A stretch of DNA of 64,000 nucleotides from DATFVA01 sp963815785 (GTDB lineage Bacteria > Bacteroidota > Ignavibacteria > Ignavibacteriales > Ignavibacteriaceae), in NCBI GenBank assembly GCA_963815785.1, contig CAWFHZ010000013.1:124001-188000 (forward strand), written 5' to 3'. Position 1 is the stretch's first letter, and each line of letters begins with the position of its first letter. Positions 41,860 to 51,585 of the stretch are shown here, one piece after another. The notes under the pieces were generated by a model. It was given only the letters and a program-made list of their open reading frames with translations, was not told the DNA's origin and searched no databases. Position numbers and translations under genes: made by a program.

Positions 41860-42435
41860 ATGAACAAAATAAAGAACACTAAAAAAGAGTTGTCACTAAA
41901 TCATCGTGAAGAACTGCTTAAAATATTGGAAGCCCGTTTTGAGAAAAATATGAATCGACATAATGGCATTGAATGGTCTAAAGTGCGGACAAAACTTGAG
42001 AAAAATACTGAAAAACTTTGGTCGCTCAATGAGATGGAAAGAACAGGCGGTGAACCGGATGTTGTTAGTTATGACAAAAAGAAAGACGAATATATCTTTT
42101 ATGATTGTTCAGCAGAAAGTCCTAAGGACAGGAGAAGTCTTTGTTACGACCGAGAAGCCCTGGAGTCAAGGAAAGAACATAAACCAAAAAATAATGCTGT
42201 TGATATGGCTGCTGCCATGGGCATTGAACTTCTAACAGAAGAACAATACCGGGAGCTGCAGAAACTTGGAGAATTTGATTTGAAAACTTCAAGCTGGGTT
42301 AAAACACCTGCTGATATAAGAAAACTCGGTGGGGCTGTCTATTGCGATCGACGCTATGATACTGTTTTTCTTTATCACAACGGAGCGGAATCCTACTATG
42401 CTGCGAGAGGTTTCCGCGGTTCGCTTAGAATCTAA
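41860..42435 (+). CDS. DUF4256 family protein
   Basis: A protein of 191 residues matching DUF4256: R-E-E-L-L-K-I-L-E-A-R-F-E-K-N-M near the start, W-S-L-N-E-M-E-R-T-G-G-E-P-D-V-V near 52-67, F-Y-D-C-S-A-E-S-P near 78, and C-terminal Y-C-D-R-R-Y-D-T-V-F-L-Y-H-N-G-A-E-S-Y-Y. It is cytoplasmic and without known function. GAGGTAATATAAAAAT precedes the ATG. It is a stand-alone gene at the right end of the island. Confidence 0.85.
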   Translation: MNKIKNTKKELSLNHREELLKILEARFEKNMNRHNGIEWSKVRTKLEKNTEKLWSLNEMERTGGEPDVVSYDKKKDEYIFYDCSAESPKDRRSLCYDREALESRKEHKPKNNAVDMAAAMGIELLTEEQYRELQKLGEFDLKTSSWVKTPADIRKLGGAVYCDRRYDTVFLYHNGAESYYAARGFRGSLRI

Positions 42436-42702
42436 ATGAAAACTTCTTAACATCTCACTTAGTACAGGCAAATGCAAAACACACCTGGTAAGCTTTCCCC
42501 AATCTTGCTTTCGAAATTGAATTACCTATTTAAAGTGTAACATATTCAATCTTTTATAATTGTATAAGTAAGTAAAAAGTTAAGATTCTATTTATGTCTT
42601 AAAAAATATTGTTTTATATTTTATTTGAAGAATTATTCTGGTACTAGGAAGACATTTTTAATAATTGAGTGCATCCTTTTTAATTCCGGAAAGAATAAGT
42701 TG

Positions 42703-45068
42703 ATGAAATTCTTAACCACCCTTTTCTGTATTTCCCTTTTTGTAACATTTTCAGGCTTCCAAGGTGAACCTGAAACAAATAGTTCCCCGCTTAGTAAATC
42801 TCCTGCCGATTATGTGAATCCATTTATAGGCACTGAGGAAATGGGACATACTTTTCCCGGAGCTGTGGTTCCTTTCGGCATGGTACAGCTTAGTCCTGAA
42901 ACAGACACAGTTTACTACAGCTACGGCAACGGGTACAATCCCAATGTTTACCGTTACTGCGCGGGTTACCAGTATGATGATAAAACAATAGTCGGTTTCA
43001 GCCATACTCATTTCAGCGGAACGGGTCACTCGGATCTTGGAGATTTTTTAATTATGCCGACTGTAGGTAAACTACAATTGAATCCCGGAACAGCGGACAA
43101 TCCAGAAAGTGGTTATAGATCAGAATTCTCTCATACTACAGAAGAAGCACATCCGGGTTATTATGCTGTTAAACTTGATGACTATAATATCAATGTGGAA
43201 TTAACAGCAACTACACATTCGGGATTTCATAAATATACTTTTCCAAAATCTGATAGTGCACATATCATTCTCGATATGAACAGCGGGATTTATAATTACG
43301 ATGGAAAGGTAGTCTGGTCATCGGTGAGAGTAGAGAATGATACACTGGTTACCGGTTACAGGCAGACAAACGGATGGGCAAGAACCAGATTGCTCTACTT
43401 TGCAATGGTGTTCTCCAAACCAATAAAATCTTACGGATTACATGATGATGAGAAACTGATTTACAAAGGATTCTGGAGGAAGTGGAACCAGGATGAGAAT
43501 TTTCCTGAAAGAGCAGGACACAATTAAAAGCACATTTTGATTTCACCACCGGGGAAGGTGAAAATATACTGATCAAGTTTGGTTTATCTGCAGTAAGTAC
43601 AAACAATGCTCTTGAAAACCTTGAAGCTGAAAATCCGGGATGGGATTTTGATAAAATAAAAGATGAAGCAAAAGCAGAATGGAATAAGGAATTATCGAAA
43701 ATACAAATTGAAGCGAGCGAAGATCGTAAAATAAATTTTTATACAGCAATGTATCATAGTTTTCTTGCACCGATTGTTTACTCAGATGTAAACGGGCAGT
43801 ACCGCGGACTTGATCAGAATATTTACACTGCAGATGGTTTTAAGGATTACACAATTTTTTCTTTATGGGATACATACCGTGCGCTTCATCCCCTTTTTAC
43901 AATTATACAGCAGCAGAGAACAAATGATATTATTAATTCTATGCTCTTACACTATGAACAGAGTGTGCATAAAATTCTACCAATATGGTCTCACTACAGC
44001 AACGAAAACTGGTGTATGATAGGATATCACTCTGTGGCGGTAATTGTTGATGCTTATTTGAAAGGAATAACCGGATATAACGTTGATGAGGCTCTTGATG
44101 CAGTTGTTGCCAGTGCAACTTATAAACCATACGACGGTATCGGGTATTACGAAAAGTACGGTTATGTACCTGAAGATCTGAATAGCAACTCCGCTTCAAA
44201 AACACTTGAATATGCTTTTGACGACTGGACAATTTCAAGATTTGCAAAGACGCTTGGTAAAATGAAGTTATACAATGAATTTCTGAAGCGTGCAGAATCA
44301 TATAAAAAAATATTCGATAAAAAAACCGGGTTTATGAGAGCAAAGAATTCTGATGGAAGCTGGAAAGCTGAATTTAATCCTTTGAGTACTGACGGCCAGG
44401 GTTTTATTGAAGGTAATTCGTGGAATTATTCCCTTTATGTTCCGCAGGATATAGAAGGCTTTATAAAATTATTAGGAGGAAAAGATAAACTTATTACCTG
44501 GCTTGATTCACTTTTTACAATGAAGATTTCAGATGAAAGTATTGCGGAAACGGAAGATGTAACAAAAGCAGGAATGATCGGGAATTATGTTCACGGTAAT
44601 GAACCGAGTCATCACGTGCCGTACATGTATGTGTATGCCGGCGAACCGTGGCGTACACAGGAACGTATTCATCAAATTGTTGATACAATGTACAGAAGTA
44701 AACCGGACGGACTCTGTGGTAACGATGACTGCGGACAAATGTCTGCCTGGTATATTTTCAGTTCCATGGGTTTTTATCCTGTAGCACCGGGAAGTAACCA
44801 GTATGTTTTCGGAAGTCCGTGTGTGCAGAGTGCGGTTATCAATCTTGAAAACGGGAAACAGTTTTTTATTGAAGCCAAAAATCTCTCCGATAAAAATATT
44901 TATATCCAGTCGATATCTTTAAATGGAGAAGATTATCACAATAGTTTTATTCTTCATAAAGATATTATTAACGGTGGAAAACTTGTATTTAATATGAGCT
45001 CAAAACCAAATAAAGAATGGGCTAAAAATATGAAACTTCCTTATTCGATGAGCAGCGATTCTGAATAA
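42703..45068 (+). CDS. Secreted GH92-family alpha-mannosidase, frameshifted
   Basis: Restored as one protein of about 788 residues. From ATG 42703 it has a signal peptide (F-L-T-T-L-F-C-I-S-L-F-V-T-F-S-G). The GH92 N-terminal part shows V-N-P-F-I-G-T, G-H-T-F-P-G-A-V-V-P-F-G-M, and G-F-S-H-T-H-F-S-G-T-G. At about 43515-43525 one base is missing; the next frame continues T-Q-L-K-A-H-F-D-F through D-T-Y-R-A-L-H-P-L. The C-terminal catalytic part shows H-G-N-E-P-S-H-H-V-P-Y-M-Y and G-N-D-D-C-G-Q-M-S-A-W-Y. GH92 enzymes are calcium-dependent exo-mannosidases, mostly alpha-1,2, of the periplasm or cell surface. No other polysaccharide genes adjoin. Confidence 0.9.
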
Positions 45069-45338
45069 ACTGTGAAACAAATTGATTTGGTCATCGTGAT
45101 TCTTGTACAATTCCAACTTCGGAATGTAAAGTTTGTCCGAAATCCTTAAATGCAAAAACCCGGGTTTTGAAGGGTATAGACTGAATTTGTTAACAATTTA
45201 GAATAAAAAAAACACCATAAAAGCAATTTGGCGGATAGATTCCTTAGTAAGGGTTACCATTTTATGATATTTACTTGAACTGAAGATTAATTATATTTAG
45301 CAGGTAATTTTAATATTACTTTAAAAAGGACGGGGAAA

Positions 45339-46299
45339 ATGGTAACCTTCAGAATTAAAGCACTTCTGCTCTCTTTATTATTTTTAACGTTAACATTAAG
45401 TGCCCAGGATAAAAATTCCACTCTGCTTATTCTTCCTTTTGATTCTAACGGAATAGATCCGGTTTATGTTGAGACGGCACAATCTATTCTTAGAGTTGAA
45501 ATAGGAAAGATCGGCAAGTTTGATATCATATCTGAAAATAAAACTCTGGAAATTTTAAACGGGACTGATTGTTTCAGCACTGATTGTGCAATAGAAATCG
45601 GAAAAGAAGCCGGGGCCATCAAGGGTTGCCGGATGCAAGCTGGCAGCGTTGGGCGATAAAATCATTGTGCAGTATTTTCTTGTAAATACAGAATCGGGTA
45701 AAACTATTTTAATTGATCAGATGACAGCTTTAACTGCTGAAGATCTTGATCCGGTTATGAAAAGAGTAGCTTCCAACATTGCTGAAGATAAAACAGCAAA
45801 AGATAATGTTCAGGTTGGGAATATAGTCCAGGATGAAACCAAAGAATCTTTAAGAAGATCATCAAGAAAAAATATCGGGTTATCGTTTGGTTATCTTTTT
45901 CCGCAGGATGGATATGATAACGATGACAGATCATTCACAATAAATCTTCACCTGGATTATGAATTACAGGAAATGGCTGCAGGAATGCTGCTTGGAATCA
46001 GGGACGGTTTTGCGATGAATGTTTATGGCGAATATCTTTTCACACAGACAGATATTTGTCCCTATGCGGGCGGAGCATTTGGATTCCACTGGGTAACTCA
46101 TTCAGTAGTTAATTCTTACAACCCATACACTAATACCTATTCCGAAAAGAAAAAAGGAGACGGGTTTGAACTGACTCTGAACACCGGACTGAGAGTTTTT
46201 CATACTTACAATTTCCAGATAATGCTGAACCTTGAATATATAATGACATTCAATGACTATAACGATAAAGCAATCGTTTTTACAATTGGGATTTTGTAG
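45339..46299 (+). CDS. Exported TolB-N-like/outer-membrane protein, frameshifted
   Basis: Restored as one protein of about 319 residues with one extra base near 45624 (the AAGGGTT region). Signal peptide 1-22 (ending L-T-L-S-A/Q). The N-terminal domain (L-L-I-L-P-F-D-S-N-G-I to K-T-L-E-I-L) resembles the TolB-type or CsgG-like module used for regulator-like periplasmic sensing, continuing V-A-G-C-K-L-A-A-L-G-D-K-I-I-V-Q-Y-F-L-V across the break. The C-terminal half (after about 175) has beta-barrel-like strands (N-L-H-L-D-Y-E-L, G-L-R-V-F-H-T-Y-N-F). The function is not known. It is monocistronic. Confidence 0.65.
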
Positions 46300-46373
46300 G
46301 AGTTTACTGCAGAAATAAGAATCGATTAGTTTTTATGGAAGGTGAAAAAGTAATTTTCAGAAAGGATTTTTTA

Positions 46374-48836
46374 TCATAAAATACTTTGCGGATCTACATC
46401 ATATATTAATTTCACATCACGTGTAACGTGATTTACGGCTGAACACGGCAAACGAATTAAGCACTGCCTGACTTAATATCTTACTCCCCGGGTCTTTTTC
46501 TTTTGAGCTTTTAATAAGTATATGAAAACGATAGTTCCCTTTAAGTCTTGCAATTACAGCAGGAGAAGCCGAGGATATATTCAAAAACTTTTTGTACCTG
46601 TTAAGTTCCCTGTAAAAATCTTCGGCTGCACCTCTTGCTTTTTCTTCAACTTTATCTTTTGTTTCAATTAAACAAAGTCGTGTGAACGGCGGATAACCCA
46701 TCTTTTCCCTGCTGAAAATTTCATTCTGATAAAACCCGTTATAATCATTCTGTAAAACTTTCTGCAGAGTAAAATTCTTTTCATTCTGTGTCTGTATAAT
46801 TACCTCTCCAGCAACTTTACTCCTCCCCGCCCTGCCTGATACTTGTGTGAGTAGCTGGAAAGTTCTTTCATCAGCACGAAAATCAGGAAGCCATAATGTT
46901 GTTTCCGCAGAAATAACACCGACAAGTGTTACTCTTGGAAAATCCAGTCCTTTTGAAACCATTTGCGTCCCGACAAGAATATCTATCTCCCCGTTTCCAA
47001 AGCTCTGCAAAATATTGCTTAAAGCATTTTTTTTATTGATTGAATCAGAATCGATTCTTTTAACTTTTGCATCGGGAAAATAAAATTCAATCTCATCTTC
47101 TACTCTTTCAGTCCCTGTTCCAAAATATTTTATATTCATTGAACCGCAATGTGTACAGGCATTAGGTACTTTTTTTATTACCCCGCAGTAATGGCACTGA
47201 AGCATGTTTTTATTAATATGATAAACCATAGGCACAGAGCAGTTATCACAGGTTTCTATCTCACCGCAGTCTTCACAATAAATCTGTGTTGAAAATCCTC
47301 TACGGTTCTGCAGAATAATCACACCTTCCTTTTTCTTTAAACGATCCGAAATGTGATCAATTAAAACTTGTGAGAAAACATTTTCCATCTTTTTCTTTTT
47401 TCTCTCAACAGAAATATTCACAAGCCGGATAACCGGCATTTTTGCATTATCAATTCTTTCGGGTAATTCCAGCAGATTATATTTTCCTGACTTTGCATTG
47501 TACATACTTTCAATTGAAGGTGTCGCCGAACCAAGTAAGACGGGGCAATGTTGAATTTGCCCGAGTACAATTGCGGCATCACGCGCGTGATATTTGGGAG
47601 CCGAATCAATCTGTTTGTAGCTTGCGTCGTGTTCTTCATCCACAACAATTAATCCTAAATTCTGAAACGGGGAGAACAATGCCGAGCGTGCCCCGATTAC
47701 TACCCTCGCTTTTCCTTTCAGAATTTTTCTCCACGAATCATATCTTTCTCCATTCGACATCCTGCTATGCTGTACAGAGACAATGTCGCCGAAATTATTA
47801 TACATCCGGGAGGTCATCTGCGGAGTAAGAGAAATTTCGGGAACCAGAATCAACGCAGATTTTTTAAGAGCAAGTACCTGTTTTACAAGTTCAATATATA
47901 CCTGTGTTTTACCGCTACCTGTTACACCGTGCAATAAATAGGTTTTAAAGGAAGAAGAATTTATGTCTTCAATTATAGTATCAATTATTTTTTGCTGCTG
48001 TAATGTTGGAGTAACTTCCTGGAATCTCTCTTTGTAATTTTCAATATAATCCCTGCTGACTTCCTTTTCATAAATTTCAATAAATCCTTTTTTCGCAAGT
48101 GATTCTGCAGAACCCGCCGATGCTTCCGATTTTTTTAAAAGATAGTTTAACGGAACAACCTTATTCTTCCTGTTAATTAATTCCAGCAGTATTTTCACCT
48201 GCTTTGGTGAACGTTTTTCTATTTCCGGGAACCCTGCGTAAATTTCCCCGATAGTTTTAGCAAGCTTTACAAATTTTTCTTTTTTTATTTTTACACGACC
48301 TTCACTGATTTCATCGAGCACAGTTACAGCACCTTCGTTTTCAAGTGTGCGGACGGCAGAATAAATATTTTTCCTGCCAACAACTTTCTGCAAATAACTA
48401 AAACTGATTTCCTCCCTGTCACTAACGGCTTCAAGAATTTTATGTTTAATTGTATTCTTCTTCTCTTTAAAAGAAGCTGTTCACAAAAATTCTGATCAAT
48501 AATTATTTTTCTTTTCGATTCAACATCAACACCGGAGGGAATTCCCAGCTTTAATGCTTCCCCGAGTGAAGAAAGATAATACTCTGAGAGCCACTGATAA
48601 AAATTTAAAGATTTTTTGGTGAAGACCGGTTTTTCGTCAACTATGTCAGATACCGGTTTAATTTTTTCTTTAACCGAAGTTGTTTCGGATACTTTTACAA
48701 TAACCCCCGTAAGAGTTCTTTTACCGAAAGGAGCTACTGCTCTTGACCCCGGTTTTGCAAACGGTTCAAATTCACCGGGAACGGAATAAGTAAAAGTATT
48801 TCTGAAAGGAAGGGGAAAAACTAATTCAACATACAT
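46374..48836 (-). CDS. priA: PriA, primosomal replication-restart helicase, two frameshifts
   Basis: Restored as one protein of about 820 residues. N-terminal 3'-DNA-binding domain: Y-V-E-L-V-F-P-L-P-F-R-N-T-F-T-Y. One base is missing near 48470-48485. The helicase follows: Walker A H-G-V-T-G-S-G-K-T, DEEH box V-V-D-E-E-H-D-A-S-Y, eight Cys of the zinc-binding module (Y-C-E-D-C-G through C-T-H-C-G-S), motif V G-T-Q-M-V-S-K-G-L-D-F and motif VI Q-V-S-G-R-A-G-R. One extra base near 46440 leads into the family's C-terminal end V-K-L-I-Y-D-V-D-P-Q-S, stop at 46374. Both breaks are likely sequence errors because PriA is normally important for viability. Confidence 0.93.
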
Positions 48837-48877
48837 ATATTAAAACAAGAGGTTTTATAATTACAGATCTCCTCTGA

Positions 48878-49417
48878 TTACTGCTTGTAAAAAGGGCCTA
48901 ACATTTTGTAGGAATTATTTTTAAAGGTATTGCTCAATATTTCAAATCTTAGAGTTTTCATGGATTTATCCCATAAAATTCTTTTCCGATCTTTTGAAGT
49001 TATTATTTCTCCATTTGTAGTTATTACACTGTCGCCCGGTTCAAGAGTAAGATAGAAAAATCCTGCATCGTGCTGCATATTTTCAACACTGGTTATAGAA
49101 TTAAAGGAGTATACAACATTTGCGTCGAGTGTATCACCTTTTAATAAAAGATTCCTGCTTTGAATATTCTTCCCTTCCTGTTTCATAGATTTTAAAAAGT
49201 CATCACTCTTTAAGGCAAACTGGAAAATATTCTGTTTATCTGTTTCAAAATCCTTATCATTTGAAGCATCAGACCTCAAATCGTAAAGATGAACAATTGC
49301 AGTTCCCTTATCAGGATTATCAAGATTTATTTCGTAAGATACTTTATAAAAATCTATACAGCCTGATAAACTCAAAACCAGGAATACCCCGGTAATTGTT
49401 AAAAAACTGAATTTCAT
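48878..49417 (-). CDS. Lipoprotein, unknown
   Basis: A protein of 179 residues from the ATG at 49417: signal peptide with lipobox L-S-L-S-G-C (Cys20), then a mostly beta domain with V-S-Y-E-I-N-L-D-N-P-D-K-G-T-A near 25 and V-V-Y-S-F-N-S-I near 100. The frame is open 8 codons further upstream without improvement. It is transcribed towards priA with a 41-bp gap. No family recognised; probably anchored in the envelope. Confidence 0.65.
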   Translation of the reverse strand: MKFSFLTITGVFLVLSLSGCIDFYKVSYEINLDNPDKGTAIVHLYDLRSDASNDKDFETDKQNIFQFALKSDDFLKSMKQEGKNIQSRNLLLKGDTLDANVVYSFNSITSVENMQHDAGFFYLTLEPGDSVITTNGEIITSKDRKRILWDKSMKTLRFEILSNTFKNNSYKMLGPFYKQ

Positions 49418-49540
49418 AACAGGCTCCTCTAATTTTTCCAAACTTTTGATTTTAATATACTGCCTCTGTTATATTCTTTGCAAGCTACTTTGTGTCATCT
49501 TTGTTATTTTAAGATTAATCTTTTAGAAAAACATGAATGA

Positions 49541-50548
49541 ATGGTTGATAAAACTTTAAGGCAGCTGCAATTCGGACTCGCAATCCTGTTATTTACAATT
49601 ATTGTGGGAACAGCCGGTTATATGATTATCGAAAAATGGCATATTCTTGATGCTGTTTATATGACAATTATAACAATATCCACGACCGGTTTTGAGGAAG
49701 TGCATCCTCTTTCCCAATCCGGAAGACTTTTCACCGTAATTGTAATCATTATGGGAATTGGTTCAATTGCCTATACTGGGGGAAGAGCCGCTCAGTTAGT
49801 ATTTGAAACTCAAATTTACAGGAGAAGAAAGATGAGTAAAAAAGTTGAACAACTTAACAAGCATTATATTGTTTGCGGCTATGGAAGAATGGGAAGATTT
49901 ATTTGTGATGAGCTTACAGAAGCAAAAGTAGATTTTGTTGTAATTGAAAATGATAATGATAAAATAGATAAGCTGATAAACCGTGGATTTATGTTTATTA
50001 AAGGCGATGCAACAAGTGATGAGGTTTTAACTTCCGCCGGCATTAAAAAAGCAAAAGGTCTTGTTGCAGTTTTATCTTCCGATGCAGAGAATGTATTCGC
50101 CACTCTTTCGTCTAAAGTTCTGAATCCTGAAATCTATATTGTAGCACGTGCTGTTGAGGAAGAAACAGAATCTAAACTAGTAAAAGCCGGTGCGAGCAGG
50201 GTTGTAAAACCTTATGAAATCGGCGGAACGAGAATGGCTGAACTGTTAATAAGACCCGGCGTAATAGAATTTATTGATAGTATTGCGCGTGAAAAAAATG
50301 TTGATCTGAATATTGAAGAGGTTATCGTTCATCCCGATTCTACTCTCGTAAACAAGATGCTTACCGAACTCCCTATCAGAAAAGAAATGAATATTATTAT
50401 CGTTTCTATCTATAAACAAAACGGGAAGTTTATTTATAATCCTTTGTCATCGGCAAAAATTGAAGCAGGAGATAAACTGATTGCGATTGGAGAGAACACA
50501 AGTCTGCAGAAATTAAATAAAATGTGTCTTACCGAAACCCCTGATTAA
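49541..50548 (+). CDS. Potassium channel protein with TrkA-N (RCK) and TrkA-C domains
   Basis: A protein of 335 residues. Two TM helices (about 10-30 and 66-84) flank a pore helix and selectivity filter T-I-S-T-T-G-F-E-E-V at 46-55, a variant of T-V-G-Y-G-D. The RCK/TrkA-N Rossmann domain follows (Y-I-V-C-G-Y-G-R-M-G-R-F at about 108-119, D-F-V-V-I-E-N-D, G-D-A-T-S-D-E-V-L), then a TrkA-C domain (about 255-330). The design is MthK/Kch-like: ligand or nucleotide binding to the RCK ring gates the channel. It converges with the S66 peptidase gene (4-bp overlap). Confidence 0.9.
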   Translation: MVDKTLRQLQFGLAILLFTIIVGTAGYMIIEKWHILDAVYMTIITISTTGFEEVHPLSQSGRLFTVIVIIMGIGSIAYTGGRAAQLVFETQIYRRRKMSKKVEQLNKHYIVCGYGRMGRFICDELTEAKVDFVVIENDNDKIDKLINRGFMFIKGDATSDEVLTSAGIKKAKGLVAVLSSDAENVFATLSSKVLNPEIYIVARAVEEETESKLVKAGASRVVKPYEIGGTRMAELLIRPGVIEFIDSIAREKNVDLNIEEVIVHPDSTLVNKMLTELPIRKEMNIIIVSIYKQNGKFIYNPLSSAKIEAGDKLIAIGENTSLQKLNKMCLTETPD

Positions 50549-51585
50549 GCCACGGCAGTTTCAAGCAATGTTAATGTTTGTTTAGATGCATCCAGTTCTG
50601 CTTTAATTCCGAACGGAACAATAAATTTATTTTTAATATGCCCGAAAGACATCCCATATACTACGGGAATATTTAAATCTCCTAACCTGTTCTTTAATAC
50701 TTCAATTAATGTAAATGAAGAATCAAATGAAGATTTGTCTGAAGGTTTACAATCCTTAAAAACTCCCATAGCAACTCCGGCAGCTCCCTCAAATTTTCCC
50801 GCCATTCTCATCTGTGTCAGCATCCTGTCAATTCTGTAAGGCTCTTCCTCCATCTCTTCAAGAAAAATTATTTTATTACTGGTTTCTATGTCATAAGGAG
50901 TTCCAATTAAGGAAACCACAACAGATAAATTTCCTCCGATTAATTCTCCTCTTGCTACGCCGTCCTGAATTGTTAACGGCTGATATTCTTCATCTCCGGC
51001 TTCCGGTACAGAATTTTTTAACACAAAATTTCCTTCCGGGTCCATCAAGGTTTTCTTAAAATATTCAATTGTAAAATCATTATAAGTTGAAATCCCTACC
51101 GGACCATGAAAGGATATTAATCCGGTCTTTTTATAAATTCCATATAGTAAAGATGTAACATCACTGTAGCCCATAAAAACTTTCGGGTTAGCCTGTATAA
51201 CGTTATAATTTATAAGAGGTAAAATCCTTGTACATCCGTAACCTCCGCGTGCGCAGATTATTCCGGCAACATCTTTACGGTAAAACATCTGGTCTACATC
51301 TGATGCTCTTTGTTTGTCTGTTCCGGCAAAGTACCCGTTTTTTGAAAGGATATTATTAGTGTAGACAACATTAAACCCGAGATCATTCAGACTCTTAACA
51401 GAATCATTTAATTCCTTTCCGCTAATACTGCTGCCGGGAGCTATCAACCCGATGGTATCACCTGATTTTAACCGGGGCGGTTTAATTTTATCAGCCGGAA
51501 AATTCAGAGGGAAAGTTTTGTTAAATGGGACGAAGGTACCTAAAGAAACAGCCCCTGCTGTTTTAATGAAATCTTTTCTTTTCAT
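50545..51585 (-). CDS. S66-family LD-carboxypeptidase-like protein
   Basis: A protein of 346 residues: N-terminal signal (K-R-K-D-F-I-K-T-A-G-A-V-S-L-G, a Tat-like pattern without the strict twin Arg), S66 fold with P-P-R-L-K-S-G-D-T-I-G-L-I-A-P-G-S, A-R-G-G-Y-G-C-T-R-I-L, nucleophile Ser in F-M-G-Y-S-D-V-T, Glu in I-F-L-E-E-M-E-E-E-P-Y-R, and His in G-M-S-F-G-H. Members trim peptidoglycan tetrapeptides (LdcA) or hydrolyse microcin-type adducts (MccF). The stop of the acyl-CoA synthetase gene upstream coincides with its start, so they share a transcript. Confidence 0.88.
   Translation of the reverse strand: MKRKDFIKTAGAVSLGTFVPFNKTFPLNFPADKIKPPRLKSGDTIGLIAPGSSISGKELNDSVKSLNDLGFNVVYTNNILSKNGYFAGTDKQRASDVDQMFYRKDVAGIICARGGYGCTRILPLINYNVIQANPKVFMGYSDVTSLLYGIYKKTGLISFHGPVGISTYNDFTIEYFKKTLMDPEGNFVLKNSVPEAGDEEYQPLTIQDGVARGELIGGNLSVVVSLIGTPYDIETSNKIIFLEEMEEEPYRIDRMLTQMRMAGKFEGAAGVAMGVFKDCKPSDKSSFDSSFTLIEVLKNRLGDLNIPVVYGMSFGHIKNKFIVPFGIKAELDASKQTLTLLETAVA

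Noticed and set aside
44529..44738. Minus-strand frame inside the GH92 gene
   Set aside because: Shadow of the GH92 catalytic region, which is clearly coding on the plus strand.
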